Positions 23,048-33,500 of a stretch of DNA of 64,000 bases are shown here, piece after piece. Both the position numbers and the translations under genes were made by a program. Below the pieces are notes generated by a model. It was given only the letters and a program-made list of their open reading frames with translations, was not told the DNA's origin and made no database searches. Every line of letters starts with the position of its first letter. The first letter of the stretch is position 1. This DNA comes from Phoenix dactylifera (Eukaryota; Streptophyta; Magnoliopsida; Arecales; Arecaceae): positions 20,701,045-20,765,044 of the forward strand of contig NC_052399.1 of assembly GCF_009389715.1 (NCBI RefSeq). Direction: 5' to 3'.

Positions 23048-23267
23048 TCTCACAGAAGAATGGAGTAAAAATTAAGAGCAGAAAATGGAAGTTGGCAAGG
23101 AGAAGAAAAGAGGAAACTCTAGTGAAAACAGGAAGAAAACCTACTGGACATTGCCAGAAATTGCTCCGGGCACCGCCGGCAAAATTCGGTTGAGGGAGAA
23201 AACAAGGGAAAAAAGACGACGAAAATGAGGGGAAGCCAAACAAGACCTTTAGGGCAGACTCGTGGGG

Positions 23268-23275
23268 TTTATATA
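23268..23275 (-). promoter_or_regulatory. candidate TATA box of the antisense gene
   Basis: TATATAAA on the minus strand, about 220 bases upstream of the antisense ATG at 23047. This suggests the antisense gene has its own promoter inside the element. A leader of about 190 bases would result. Confidence 0.5.
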
Positions 23276-23941
23276 GACCCCCCTGACGGCCCAGATCGAT
23301 GGGGTCGATTCCCATCCCCCGATCGGGCTGCGCCACGTGGCGACCTCTGAGGCCGAGGCACTGCATCCACTCCGGATCAATAAATCGAATACGAAATCAA
23401 AGTGTTGTCCCATCGGATCTCGGGACCTCATTATGGGTCCACAGAACCCCATCGCCTCGAAGAATGAGCGGACGGCACCCCCGCTCCCCTCGTTTAATAA
23501 AATCTGGGACACGTGGAGCCCCGGTGTGGCCTCCACTCCTCCGAAATTATGACCCGGTAACACGAAATCGGAAGCGTCCGACCCCTGGTCATGCCGCGTG
23601 TCCGTTTTGAAACCCAAAATGGCACGCTCATTGATGAGCGGGAACTCTCGATTGTGGGGCCGAGGCGCCACCCCGTCGAACCCGAGGACCCTCATCCTGG
23701 GTCCGCCTCACAAACCAACCTCGGTAATCCAAGAGACACCGCCCCCGCTATAATCGCCTCGAAAGACGTAGGGATATGGACCCCATCATTAATTCGCCGA
23801 ACAAAGTAACCTCGAAACGCCCAAGGGCGCAGGTCCTACCACGAAAATTCCAAGAAACATGAGGGTGCGGACGAAGTTCGCCCCCCAACTTTAACGATGG
23901 ACTTTACTTCCTACGTCCGAGCCCACAAGCCGCTCGAACTC

Positions 23942-23954
23942 GGAAGTCGGGGGG
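23942..23954 (+). promoter_or_regulatory. polypurine tract
   Basis: A purine-rich stretch ending in six G (GGAAGTCGGGGGG), followed by TAG and then the 3' LTR. This is the usual place for the plus-strand primer of an LTR retrotransposon. Confidence 0.7.
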
Positions 23955-23957
23955 TAG

Positions 23958-24952
23958 TGTTGGGGGAATAAGGTTTTTCCCCCAAATGACACGAATGCCC
24001 CAAAGAAGCCGCACAATCGTCGACCCTGGAAGGCCGAAGTCGGCACCCGAACTCGGAACCTCCGACCTAAGAGAAACCCCAATGCCCGAGGCCTACTTTT
24101 GTCAGCCACCTACTACGGCTATACGTCTCCGAGGTCCGGCCAGAGACCGTACTATGACGCCCCTCCGGCATTTATTGCGCATGACCGCTGTGATCCTCCG
24201 GCACACTCCACAATAAATATGGATCTCCAGCTTACTCCACAATAAATATGGATCTCCGGCTTACTCCACAATGAATGCGGATCTCCGGCTTACTCCACAA
24301 TAAATGCGGATCTCCGGCTTACTCCACAATAAATGTGGATCTCCGGCTCACTCAACAATTAATGCACGTGACTCCTGTCATCTACGGACTCCCAGCTCTC
24401 CACGGCAAATAAGCCCAGCAGAGTCTAGTCAACTGTGATAAGTCTCTGATCTCGGCCATACCTCCGACACTGATGCAATAAATTCGCCTGGTAGCGTGCT
24501 AGTTCGGGTTGTACAACGCCCTCATCGCCGACATCAGTGCAATTATTCGCCTGACCAAGCGCCGACCTGAACGACATGCCGAGCCGTACTACGGCTTCGC
24601 CCCGTTACATCGCAGGTAAACCGACCCCCGGTCTATAAAAGGGGGTTGGAAAATCGATACTGGGGACGGGCACTGTTTACCTCTACTCTACACGATTTGC
24701 CCCCTCCCTGACTTGAGCGTCGGAGGGCCGGCGCCGGAAGACCCGGCCACCGGCTCGTGTGCAGGCACCCAGACGGAGGACGCCGCCCACTGTCGGATCG
24801 TCGCCCAGCCGCGGGAATCAGCCGCTCCTTCTCGCCGATCGCCCCAGACGGAGGACGCCGCCCGTCGACGGACCACCGCCCCGCCGTGAGTAACCACCTC
24901 CCGCTCCCTCTCCTCGACCGAAGATTGTCCCCGGGTCCAATTTCCAGCAACA
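23958..24952 (+). repeat. 3' LTR (995 bp)
   Basis: Same ends (TGTTG...CAACA) and sequence as the 5' LTR, plus one extra 29-bp unit in the array at 24202-24346 and one substitution near 24928. It is followed at once by the GATAT target duplication. Confidence 0.95.
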
Positions 24953-24957
24953 GATAT

Positions 24958-25946
24958 GTCTATTTTTGCGATGAAATCTACAAGCTACATCCGTTTGATT
25001 CATGCAGGAAATTTCTACCATCATAATGGAAATAACGTGAGGCTTTGTTGGTGGCAAACCTACATGGAAACTCTGCATGCCACCTATTTGGCAATCTTGT
25101 ATCAATTTTTTATTGGAAAAGTCTAATAAATCCAGTTCACATTTGAGGGCGATCAAGTAACAAAAAGAATGTCCCAAAAAAAGTAGCAATGCGTTTAACA
25201 TAAATAAGAAAAGAACTGCAAGTACTTTCTTCTGCGTGAAAGAGCATTAAAGAAAATATGATGAAAAAAAAAAACAGCTCACGATCAGAAACAGACTTGT
25301 GCCATCACTTCTAAGGTGAAACGTCAAACTTTTGCCATCACTTCTAAGGAGAATTCGTCAAAACATGCAAGCTTGCTAAAGCGTAATGGATCCCCGTGTC
25401 ATTAGGATTCATGTGGCGGTTAAGCAATCAGGCTTTGTTCCATAAGGTGGGGGTTGTTTCTCCTATCGTAGCAACCCCTTGTGTTACCGAATTACAGCTA
25501 GGACCCACAGCAATTCTCAATCAAGTTATCCTTGGCATCCATTTCATACCACACATAGGGAAACGTGACTCAAACCGAAAATAAATGCCCATAGAAAAAT
25601 TGTGGCCCCTGTCTCTTGAGTAGAAGGGAGGTTAGACCACCCGGCTTTTATTTGGATGGAAAAAAGAAGAGCCATAGAAGATAGCTCAGAGAGACTGCAA
25701 CCCCACAGGGCAGCCCCCTGAAGAGTCTTAAGGCAAGAGGAGAAGAGTCCGGCAACAGTAGTTATATCTATTGAGGCTGATTTGATACTTGAGATAAAAA
25801 CAACAGAAGCAGCAAGACCCACTTTCTTCGACAGCAAACTATCTGAACTTGTGAAACATCAACAGTTTCCACTATTCATTTTTCGGCCTGTCCTAAAAAA
25901 TACAAACAAACCCCTTTTTCATACACACAGGCTACCAACATCACCA
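24958..25946. other. intergenic DNA between Tat element and bHLH gene
   Basis: Host sequence resuming after the retrotransposon. It holds the 3' flank of the bHLH gene. I see no other gene. Confidence 0.5.
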
Positions 25947-26734
25947 TCACTGATGACATGCTTTCTTCAGTCTCTCCAACACCTTGCTAGCCTCAGAACC
26001 ACCCCTAGGATCCGCAACCTGCACCATTAACACTTCCAACTTAAAAGAAGAAAGTAGGTGTTCGATAAGTAACCCTTTCTAGCAACTAGTGATTGCAAGT
26101 ATGTATGTGTATGTGTGTGTGTGTGTGTATATATTATATATATATTATAAGTCACCATGGAGTGTATGGAGTGGAAAGCCTTGTCGCCGACCACCAAGAA
26201 GTTGGCATTCAGGATCTCTCCCCCTTCCTCCTCCATGACTCGAACCGCCTCGTAGAACATGCGCCGATCCCCTGGGCTATTTGTTATAACAACTCTTAAC
26301 CCAGAACCCAGGTCTTGGACCTCTATCTGAGGCAACCTCATCCCACCTCTCTCCACACTTCCCGTACCTCGGCTGGTCCCCTCGGACTCCATCAGCTTCC
26401 TCTTCCTCTCCTTCATCCTCTCCAGCCTCCTCTGCAGACTTTTTATATAATTCGCCGCTTCTTCTAGTCGGTCTGGTAGCGGCAGCGTCGCTCCCTCCTG
26501 CCAAAACAAGTGAAAGGGTTACGAGGAAAGAAGAAGGAGAAACATTTTGTTCGCTTTCTCCGTTCTTTTTGACAATGACTAGTGTTCATTCCCTGTATAG
26601 AATTAACGCACCCTTGAGGTGGGTGGGTCGGGGAGCAGGGAGTCGAGCTGGGAGCAGAGAGCCTTCATTTGGATCCTTCTATTCCTCTCGATGGTCTTCC
26701 GATCCGGCCTTGTGAAGCCATGGGACCTCTCCAT
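25947..26734 (-). CDS. bHLH transcription factor (bHLH162-like), complete, 178 aa
   Basis: A small plant basic helix-loop-helix protein, expected to bind DNA as a dimer in the nucleus. Exons 26734-26612 (41 codons), 26497-26156 (114 codons) and 26018-25947 (23 codons plus stop) are all phase 0 with GT-AG borders. The basic region (RKTIERNRR) and helix 1 are in exon 1; helix 2 (LEEAANYIKSLQRRL) opens exon 2; an ACT-like alpha/beta tail follows (GLRVVITNS, FHSIHS). The exon pattern and tail resemble the bHLH162/bHLH118/bHLH36 group. The Glu and Arg for E-box contact are present (E16, R20), but the usual His of the G-box trio is R12. This suggests an E-box rather than G-box preference (inference). 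Intron 2 contains a (GT)n/(AT)n microsatellite. Confidence 0.88.
26100..26150. repeat. GT/AT microsatellite in bHLH intron 2
   Basis: TATGTGTATG(TG)n followed by imperfect AT repeats, just inside the donor side of intron 2. A likely length-variable marker. Confidence 0.85.
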
Positions 26735-26794
26735 TTGCAGTGGTAGCTTCCAGGCAGCTCTACAAATCGTTGCTGTTACTTTGGGGCTCCATCT

Positions 26795-26801
26795 CTTTAT
26801 A
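26795..26801 (-). promoter_or_regulatory. candidate TATA box of the bHLH gene
   Basis: TATAAAG on the minus strand about 61 bases before the start codon, leaving room for a short leader of about 30 bases. Confidence 0.5.
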
Positions 26802-28368
26802 GAACTGAAAGGGCGAGGGATAAAGTAGAGCCAAGGGAGACAAGGAGGTCATCTTGCTACGTCATGAAAAGACCGGCCTTTCGTATTTACCGGGGGCAAG
26901 AAACGTTTACGTGGTTTTGGAACCAGCTGGCATGGGATGTCTACTAATAAAATGGACCAGGTCCAGCGGACCAGTCCAATAGTCACTCGCCGCATCAACA
27001 TCTTGTATTTAAACAATCCAAGGTTAAATGAAGGGTGCCTGTTCTCCACCACATGGTTCGGCAATTGGATTGGTTCGCTGAACCGGATACGTCGTACGGG
27101 GGGGACCTTAGATTTGACTTTTGTTTGGGCCGCGGGGGAGAATTTGAAGCCGCGCATGCTGACTCGCTAGCTTCCATGCTGCCAGATTGGTCTGCTGTCT
27201 GGATCGAACAACGGACTTGACGTCCATCATATTCATGACCGTCTGATCTCGTGCTCTCCTATGCATGGACGGATGTGATTATGGTAATTGTTTGTTCGCT
27301 GTTGTGAGCTCAATAGCAATTCGTGTCGAATCACCGACCAGCACGTCTCTTGTCGTTTAGTTATTGAATTAAAAAAACATAAATAGGTGATGGGTGCTGG
27401 TTTTCAGCGATGGAGCGGGTGCTGCTAGGTTATTAGTTGGACTAGGTCTAGCCTCGGTGAATCTGCTCCAACTAAAATGTTGTACCTTAGGCTGAGAGCG
27501 AGAGATGCATTAGATGCATCTTTCATAAGGAAAAAAAAATTTCTTTGTCCGCATGAATTTACGGTTGGATCGTATATGAATAAACAGTTTAGAGTGCTTG
27601 GAGATTTGTGTGAAATGCGATCTAATTATCAATATCGGAAAAAAAAACATCAATTATTCATATAACCCGAACCCTAGGCCGGGCTAGGTTTCACACAAAC
27701 CAAACATGAATTTACTGAACTTTGATCTAAACCTTGACTATCCATGAACAAGGCCTAGCTCGATTTGGTTGCCTACGGAAGCGAAACAGTAATGGTTCGG
27801 ACCCCAGTGGCTTAGGTTGCACTAACTCAGCCATGTATTTACAAAAAAGCAGTGTAATTGTGCTGCATCACAAAAAACAAAACAAAACAAAGCAAATTAC
27901 GAATAGTCCATGGTGCTTTTATAAATTTACGTTGGAATGCATTCCCCAACAACAAATTCGAATCAGATTTACACCCGTGCATGTGTCTAAGTGATGATTA
28001 AAGCAAACATGCAATGCCAGGGTTTTTTTATGGAAGTTCACGGGACAAGAGTGGAGATCAATGGCATGCCTTTCAGTACCGATAATTCATCCACTTGGTG
28101 CTAATTTATCCTCTCAACGAAGTATTCTTCTCTTCTCTCCAATTACAAACTGGATGTGTGTAATTTGAGGGTTTTGCAATTGTGAACCCATATTTGTAGA
28201 CTCCTCTGCACGAATCCCGAATATTATAAGACTTCAAATTTATGTATGTTTATAATTCCTGCATGACCAACCAAGGTCATGGCCTTTATTATTATGACCA
28301 TTTGTCCCTATGCCTGCCCCTATTTGCATCATTTGGTGATTGGCCAGACAACCCAAGCTTTATAAACT
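26802..28368. other. intergenic DNA without recognised genes
   Basis: Short open frames only. None shows family features or convincing splice structure. Confidence 0.55.
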
Positions 28369-28373
28369 AAATA

Positions 28374-28686
28374 TGTTGTGGGATGGGGTTCCCAGTTTAG
28401 TCCCACATCGGATAATCAGCGGAAATGTCTGTGCCTTAAATGGGGGGTGCAAACACCTCTTCTCACCGAGGGCCCTTTTGTAGGACAAAACCGTGAGGGT
28501 AGGGGTAGTACCTCCGCGGACCCCCGCGCCGGCAGGGCTCGGGACTGTCATTGGGCCACGGCCCTGGGCGACCTCCCGCAGACCCGAAGCGGCAATCCCA
28601 GAGCGGACAATACCTCGGGGAGGACGCGGATGCTTTCCCTGCTCGTCCGGTGTGCGGGCTGGTGTTGGGGTTCCGACCCCACATCA
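28374..28686 (+). repeat. left LTR of the miniature element
   Basis: 313 bp; contains AGTCCCACATCGG near its start, a word shared with many plant TRIM LTRs, and GGGGTAGTACCTCCGCGG near 28501. Confidence 0.88.
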
Positions 28687-28688
28687 GA

Positions 28689-28706
28689 TGGCGCTAGAGG
28701 AAGGGC
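28689..28706 (+). promoter_or_regulatory. primer-binding site of the miniature element
   Basis: Identical over at least 18 bases to the primer-binding site of the Tat element at 12909, and with the same 2-base spacing from the LTR end. Confidence 0.85.
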
Positions 28707-28742
28707 CCCGGCCACGCACGGACCTTCCCGCTGGGGGGGCTG

Positions 28743-29055
28743 TGTTGTGGGATGGGGTTCCCAGTTTAGTCCCACATCGGATAATCAGCGGAAAGGTCTG
28801 TGCCTTAAATGGGGGGTGCAAACACCTCTTCTCACCGAGGGCCCTTTTGTAGGACAAAACCGTAAGGGTAGGGGTAGTACCTCCGCGGACCCCCGTGCCG
28901 GCAGGGCTTGGGACTGTCATTGGGCCACGGCCCTGGGCGACCTCCCGCAGACCCGAAGCGGCAATCCCAGAGCGGACAATACCTCGGGGAGGACGCGGAT
29001 GCTTTCCCTGCTCGTCCGGTGTGCGGGCTGGTGTCGGGGTTCCGACCCCACTTTA
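28743..29055 (+). repeat. right LTR of the miniature element
   Basis: 313 bp, same length as the left copy, about 98 percent identical by eye. Its last six bases carry two changes, so it no longer ends in CA. Confidence 0.88.
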
Positions 29056-29060
29056 AAATA

Positions 29061-30400
29061 TACTATTGCTAGACCACATGAGATCCGGCAGCAACCTTAC
29101 CAATATCTTGGCCATTGTAATATACTAAGTTTATCACCTTTTCTCATATGTATTTCACTAGGAAAACAATTCTGGAATCCTTTCAAAACCTCAGCTATCA
29201 ATATATGCACACCGCAAAAGTGCTAAATAATATTGTGCTTTGTCACGATCTATCGTTATGATCTTTATGCCCAAGACAAATGAAGATTTACCAATATCCT
29301 TCATCTCAAAATTTCCATGAAGAAATTTTTAGTTTTATGCAGGAACCTTAAATCGCCACTAGCAAGCAATATATGATTGACAAAAAGTATCAGAATTATA
29401 TAGATTTTGTTCCTCTCGAGAGAGTATACCTATTTTTCTCAATTCCAGATTAAGATTTAGAAAACCAAATCAAAGATTTAAAACTTTGATCATAATTTAT
29501 GTTACTAGAATATCTGGGAACCAAAAATTATATATTTTATCAGTACGTATGCAACAAAAAAAAAAGATTTAACTTTACCTATGTCATAAGTATTGCGTGC
29601 ACTTGGTTTGCATATCCTGGTCTTCATGTTAGCATATATTTTGAGGTTGCCATTGTCAATCCTAATGCCATCCAACATGCGTTGATCTAAGAGTTAATAT
29701 AATCAAGGGAGCACTTTTTTTTTTTGGGTACAAATCGAGGGAGTGGTTGAAAATACATGATATAGTTGTTTGTATCTACTACCTACTATTAAGCATTGCA
29801 TCATGTGTATGTATTGATATTCAAATATTTTTCATCATCTTCATTTCATGAAAGTATTATCAGATGGTGTTATATTTCTACCCCATAAACAAAGAGATGG
29901 GTTGCATCCAATGCTCGGCGGATCATATGATTATTTAATGTAAATATTTGTGAAACATTCACATTTATATTCCATGAGATGGTTGGACGTACCTTGATCC
30001 CTCGTACCTAAGGCTACTAGAACCAAATTAAAAATTATAACAATGATCATAATCTCAATAATAAAAAAAAAAATACTTCAGGGATCTACTTCTCCTAGCA
30101 CCCAACCATCATGACTAAAAATGGATGTTTGAAAAACTGGGCTTTTCTAGCCCAAGATCGGCCCATTTCCAGCCCACTTGGCTAGTGATGGAGCGCGGTA
30201 GAAAAAAAAAAGGCCGCTTCCAAATGCCACGTCCCCTCCCTTTGGGCCAACTCGGCCGAGGAAAGGAAAGCGGAAAGCCGGAAACCGGAATCCGGAGTCC
30301 GGAAAGCGCGGTCTCCAGTTCTCCGCCCCCGGTGGAGTGGAACCAGGACGGGATCTTTTCCATCTGGAAGCCCGAATCCTAACACTCTCGTACTAAATAT
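29061..30400. other. intergenic DNA and promoter region of the PPI1-like gene
   Basis: AT-rich to about 30,120, then a GC-rich stretch with repeated CCGGA/CGGAAA words (30,255-30,310). The latter probably belongs to the promoter or leader region of the downstream gene. No other gene is seen. Confidence 0.45.
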
Positions 30401-30589
30401 ATTACGAATAAAATGTAATAAAATCTATACATCAATCCCATCTGTATCTGCGTTTCCGGATAAAGCCCGGCTCGATCGGAACGAAGAAGGGCGCGGAAGA
30501 TCTCGCTGCCGCTGTCTTCGTCTCCGCCTCTCCTTCCCTGTTCTCGGATTGAAGAAAGGGCCGGTTCCTCCGATTCTTCTTCCACCGAG
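30400..30589 (+). other. probable non-coding first exon of the PPI1-like gene
   Basis: A C/T- and CG-rich stretch ends in a good donor (CCGAG before GTATGG at 30590). The coding start lies 4.5 kb downstream directly after an acceptor, so at least one upstream leader exon must exist. The start of transcription is not determined. Confidence 0.4.
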
Positions 30590-33500
30590 GTATGGATCCC
30601 TGATGTTTCTCTCTTTCCTTCGATCGCGGCTTCTTGTACTTTTCCTCGAGTTCTTTGGTTCGCGATCGTTGTGGATTCGGATTTCTTCGACATGGATGGG
30701 GAGCATCGTTACTTGGGTTCCTTGTAGGGCCTGGACCGCCTGGTTGACGGTGATCGAGGCCTCCGCGTGGATTGATCTATTCTGTAGATCGAGGCTTCTT
30801 CTTTTTAAAGATGTGTGCGTCTTCGCTTTGGATATTGGAACATCTTTTTATTGTTATTATTTGTTAAGGAGGAATTCTTTGGTGGTATGATCGTTTCTTG
30901 CGGATGGTTTTGATTTCTATTTTCGATTTCTTTTTAAAGATTTCATGGAATTTTATATGTTAATTTAGTCTTTAACTCGGAAGAGAAAAATCAAGGGTTT
31001 TGGGAGGATGATGATGATAAAGAGAAGGGGGAAAGGGTTTCCTATAGAAATGGTGCAAAAACTGGGTCTTTCTTTGTGCATGCATTACATTGGTGTGGGT
31101 TCTTTATATGGTTTATCTGATACTTGGAAGAGCAGGCTTATCATTTGGAATGCTTCTAAAGAACGTTCTTGAGACTTGAACGTGTTTTAATAGATTATCT
31201 AAGTGACTTGTTGTTTTGGATTCCAGGAAACATGTATATTTGGAATATTGTAAAAACGCGGGTGGGAGAAAACGAGTATTTCAATCAATATGACGAGAGT
31301 TCATTTGGGAGCAATTTCCGTACAGGAGATATAGCTGTTAGACAGGACTGACATGCAAAGTATTTTTTTTTTTTTAAAAAAGAATCTCCTAATGGATGTG
31401 ATGACTGATCGCCACTGTATTTTTTTCCCAATAAATCTAGTTTTGACACGATGAATTATTCTCGGAATCATGAGAATAATTGAATAAATGAGTTTATTGG
31501 CCGGTGGATATGGGCCTTTTGGTTTGGAAAGGACCAACTATACAGATGTTGCACAAGAACACATATAAATATTATCTGTACACATTTCCTTGCTCTGTGT
31601 ATTCTTTCTATGAGTGGGATTCATATTCTTTGAAACTAAGGTGCAGCCAGCGAACACTTTGTGCACCTAGATTCTGTGGCATGGATATATAAGGAAACTA
31701 CAGGCACCTAAATGGCCATCTGATTTGGATGTTATGTGCTTTTAACACGCTCACCACCACCTCCGCCGAAGAAGAAATTATATTAATTTTTGTATGTTTT
31801 AGGAAGTGATGTAAGAAAAGAAATAAAAGGAATTTTATGTTTGCATGTTACTTGACTATGAAATTTGCAGCGGTATACTTTTTTACTTGGATCAAGAAAA
31901 GAATTTGAATTTCTTTTTCCCCCAAAAATTTAATGTTACTTTCTTTCTATTTATCCAAATCGCTGGTTTACTCAATCTGTATCCAGGCTCATAAATCAAA
32001 ATTTGCTGTTTGAGGAACACATTCATTTGAGGTAGGATTAGAAAAGATAGATGTATTATGGGAAGTTTGAAAAAAAAATACATGGTTCCGTTTTATATAA
32101 GATTCACAGTCATATACCTTTTTTATATATGACTGGTATCGAATCCATGGAATAACTTACAACTGCCAGCGACGTTTTATATTTCATGGAATGCCATTAT
32201 CCTCTTTCTGTGATCTTACACTCTCGGGTGTGGTTGTACTTTCCAACCTTTCTGAACGCGTTCCAGATCCTGATTAGCATTTCATGCCTCAAAGGCTCTA
32301 AACTTATCTTCTCCACCGACATGCCCAAACTTCCCTTTTCTTAATTTTCTCCACTGATTTATAGGTATTTTCAAACAGTTTTGGATGTATATTTGGCCTG
32401 TCGCACTGAAGACAGCTGCGAAAGTTCTTCCATTTGGTTCGGTGAGTCTCTTGACAGGTATTGCCACATGCTATTTTTACATTTTTAGAATAATCGTATC
32501 TCAAAATGATGCATTTTAAACTGATTCACAGCTGAATCAATAACTCTGCTCTCTCCTACAATGCTTGTCCTGGAAAGGAAGAAAAGGAGTGAAGGAAAAT
32601 TTCTATGCTGTTAGTTGGTCTTTTTGTACCATATGGTCCTTGCGTTGGCTGACCCTTGCTTAAAGGCTATATACTCACCGATTGTTCTTTTTGCTTGGGA
32701 CAAGCTTTTCACCTCTTTGCTGTTGAAGATACATGCAACACCCACCTTGATTGTCTATTACTTCTAATTTAAGTTGTGGTTTTGCATATGGTAGCCTCCT
32801 TTTAAAACAGTATATACCAACATCGAAGTTGAGATGACAGTATAGTCCTTACATGCAAGGCTTTACATATTGGCATCGAATCTAGGACTGTTTATCCATT
32901 GAAACCGTATGGTAGTAGATACTAAAACTGACAGCATTGAAAAGAATGAAAACTATTAGTATCTACTGGTATGGATGGTATGGTGCCGTCGATATGCACC
33001 GGTATGAATCTATATGCATCAGGATGGCTGGTATGTATTAATATGGATGGTTTTGGCATCCTAACATTTGTACCAGTGTGGGCTTTGCATTGGAATGGTG
33101 TGATACTGCTGGTCTTTATATCCTTTCTAACAGGTTTCTGGCTTTCTCGAGAGTGAGTTTGGAGAAGAAACCATTAAGTTCGAGGGGAAGCAAGCAAATG
33201 GTAAGGTTGGTGTAAAATAAATGAATATAGGGTCGGTGTAATTTGGTATTAGTAGGTCATGTGCGTAAGCCACGAGTGTTAGGCTTAGCGATCTATTTTA
33301 TTATCAGATTGCAAAGATTGGAGATTAAATCACACGGGTATTGACTTTGTAAAGCTAATGACTAGACATGAATTTTCAGGATAACCTAGGACCAAGTGCA
33401 CCTCCTTTTTTTCTTTTGGTGTATTTAATAGCCCTTCCCTCCATTAACTGGACGGGAACTTTTAGTCCCTACTGACTAGGACTTTAACACCTGCCCCAAG

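Larger units (their letters stand above)
11936..24957 (+). mobile_element. complete Ty3/gypsy LTR retrotransposon, Tat lineage, with target-site duplication
   Basis: The element spans 11941-24952 (about 13.0 kb) between copies of the 5-bp target duplication GATAT at 11936-11940 and 24953-24957. The LTRs begin TGTTG and end CAACA. Order inside: primer-binding site, gag-protease-reverse transcriptase-RNase H-second RNase H, integrase (frame break), GC-rich tandem repeats, an antisense three-exon gene, and a polypurine tract. The additional archaeal-type RNase H after the reverse-transcriptase RNase H, a CHHC gag motif and the lack of a chromodomain place it in the Tat group (Tat/Ogre/Grande relatives). 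Antisense genes and tandem repeats between pol and the 3' LTR are also known in that group. GC content is visibly higher than in the surrounding host DNA. Confidence 0.95.
28369..29060 (+). mobile_element. miniature LTR retrotransposon (TRIM/SMART-like), complete with target-site duplication
   Basis: Two 313-bp direct repeats, 28374-28686 and 28743-29055, flank a 56-bp interior, so the element is 682 bp. Both repeats begin TGTTGTGGGATGG; the left ends ACATCA and the right ACTTTA. AAATA at 28369-28373 and 29056-29060 is a 5-bp target duplication. The interior starts with a primer-binding site, TGGCGCTAGAGGAAGGGC, two bases after the left LTR. It ends with a G-rich tract (GCTGGGGGGG) that can serve as polypurine tract. 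There is no coding capacity. I count about seven differences between the two LTRs, mostly transitions, so it is older than the Tat insertion. Confidence 0.9.

Noticed and set aside
28500..28600. Possible 5S-rRNA-like boxes in the miniature LTR (Cassandra-like)
   Set aside because: GTAGTAC and GGGCGACCTCCC recall parts of 5S rRNA, but spacing and the rest do not match and the primer site is not Met-tRNA; too weak to claim.
28378..29226. A 282-residue open frame over the miniature element
   Set aside because: It runs through both LTRs and the primer site, repeating itself; this is the result of two LTR copies, not a gene.
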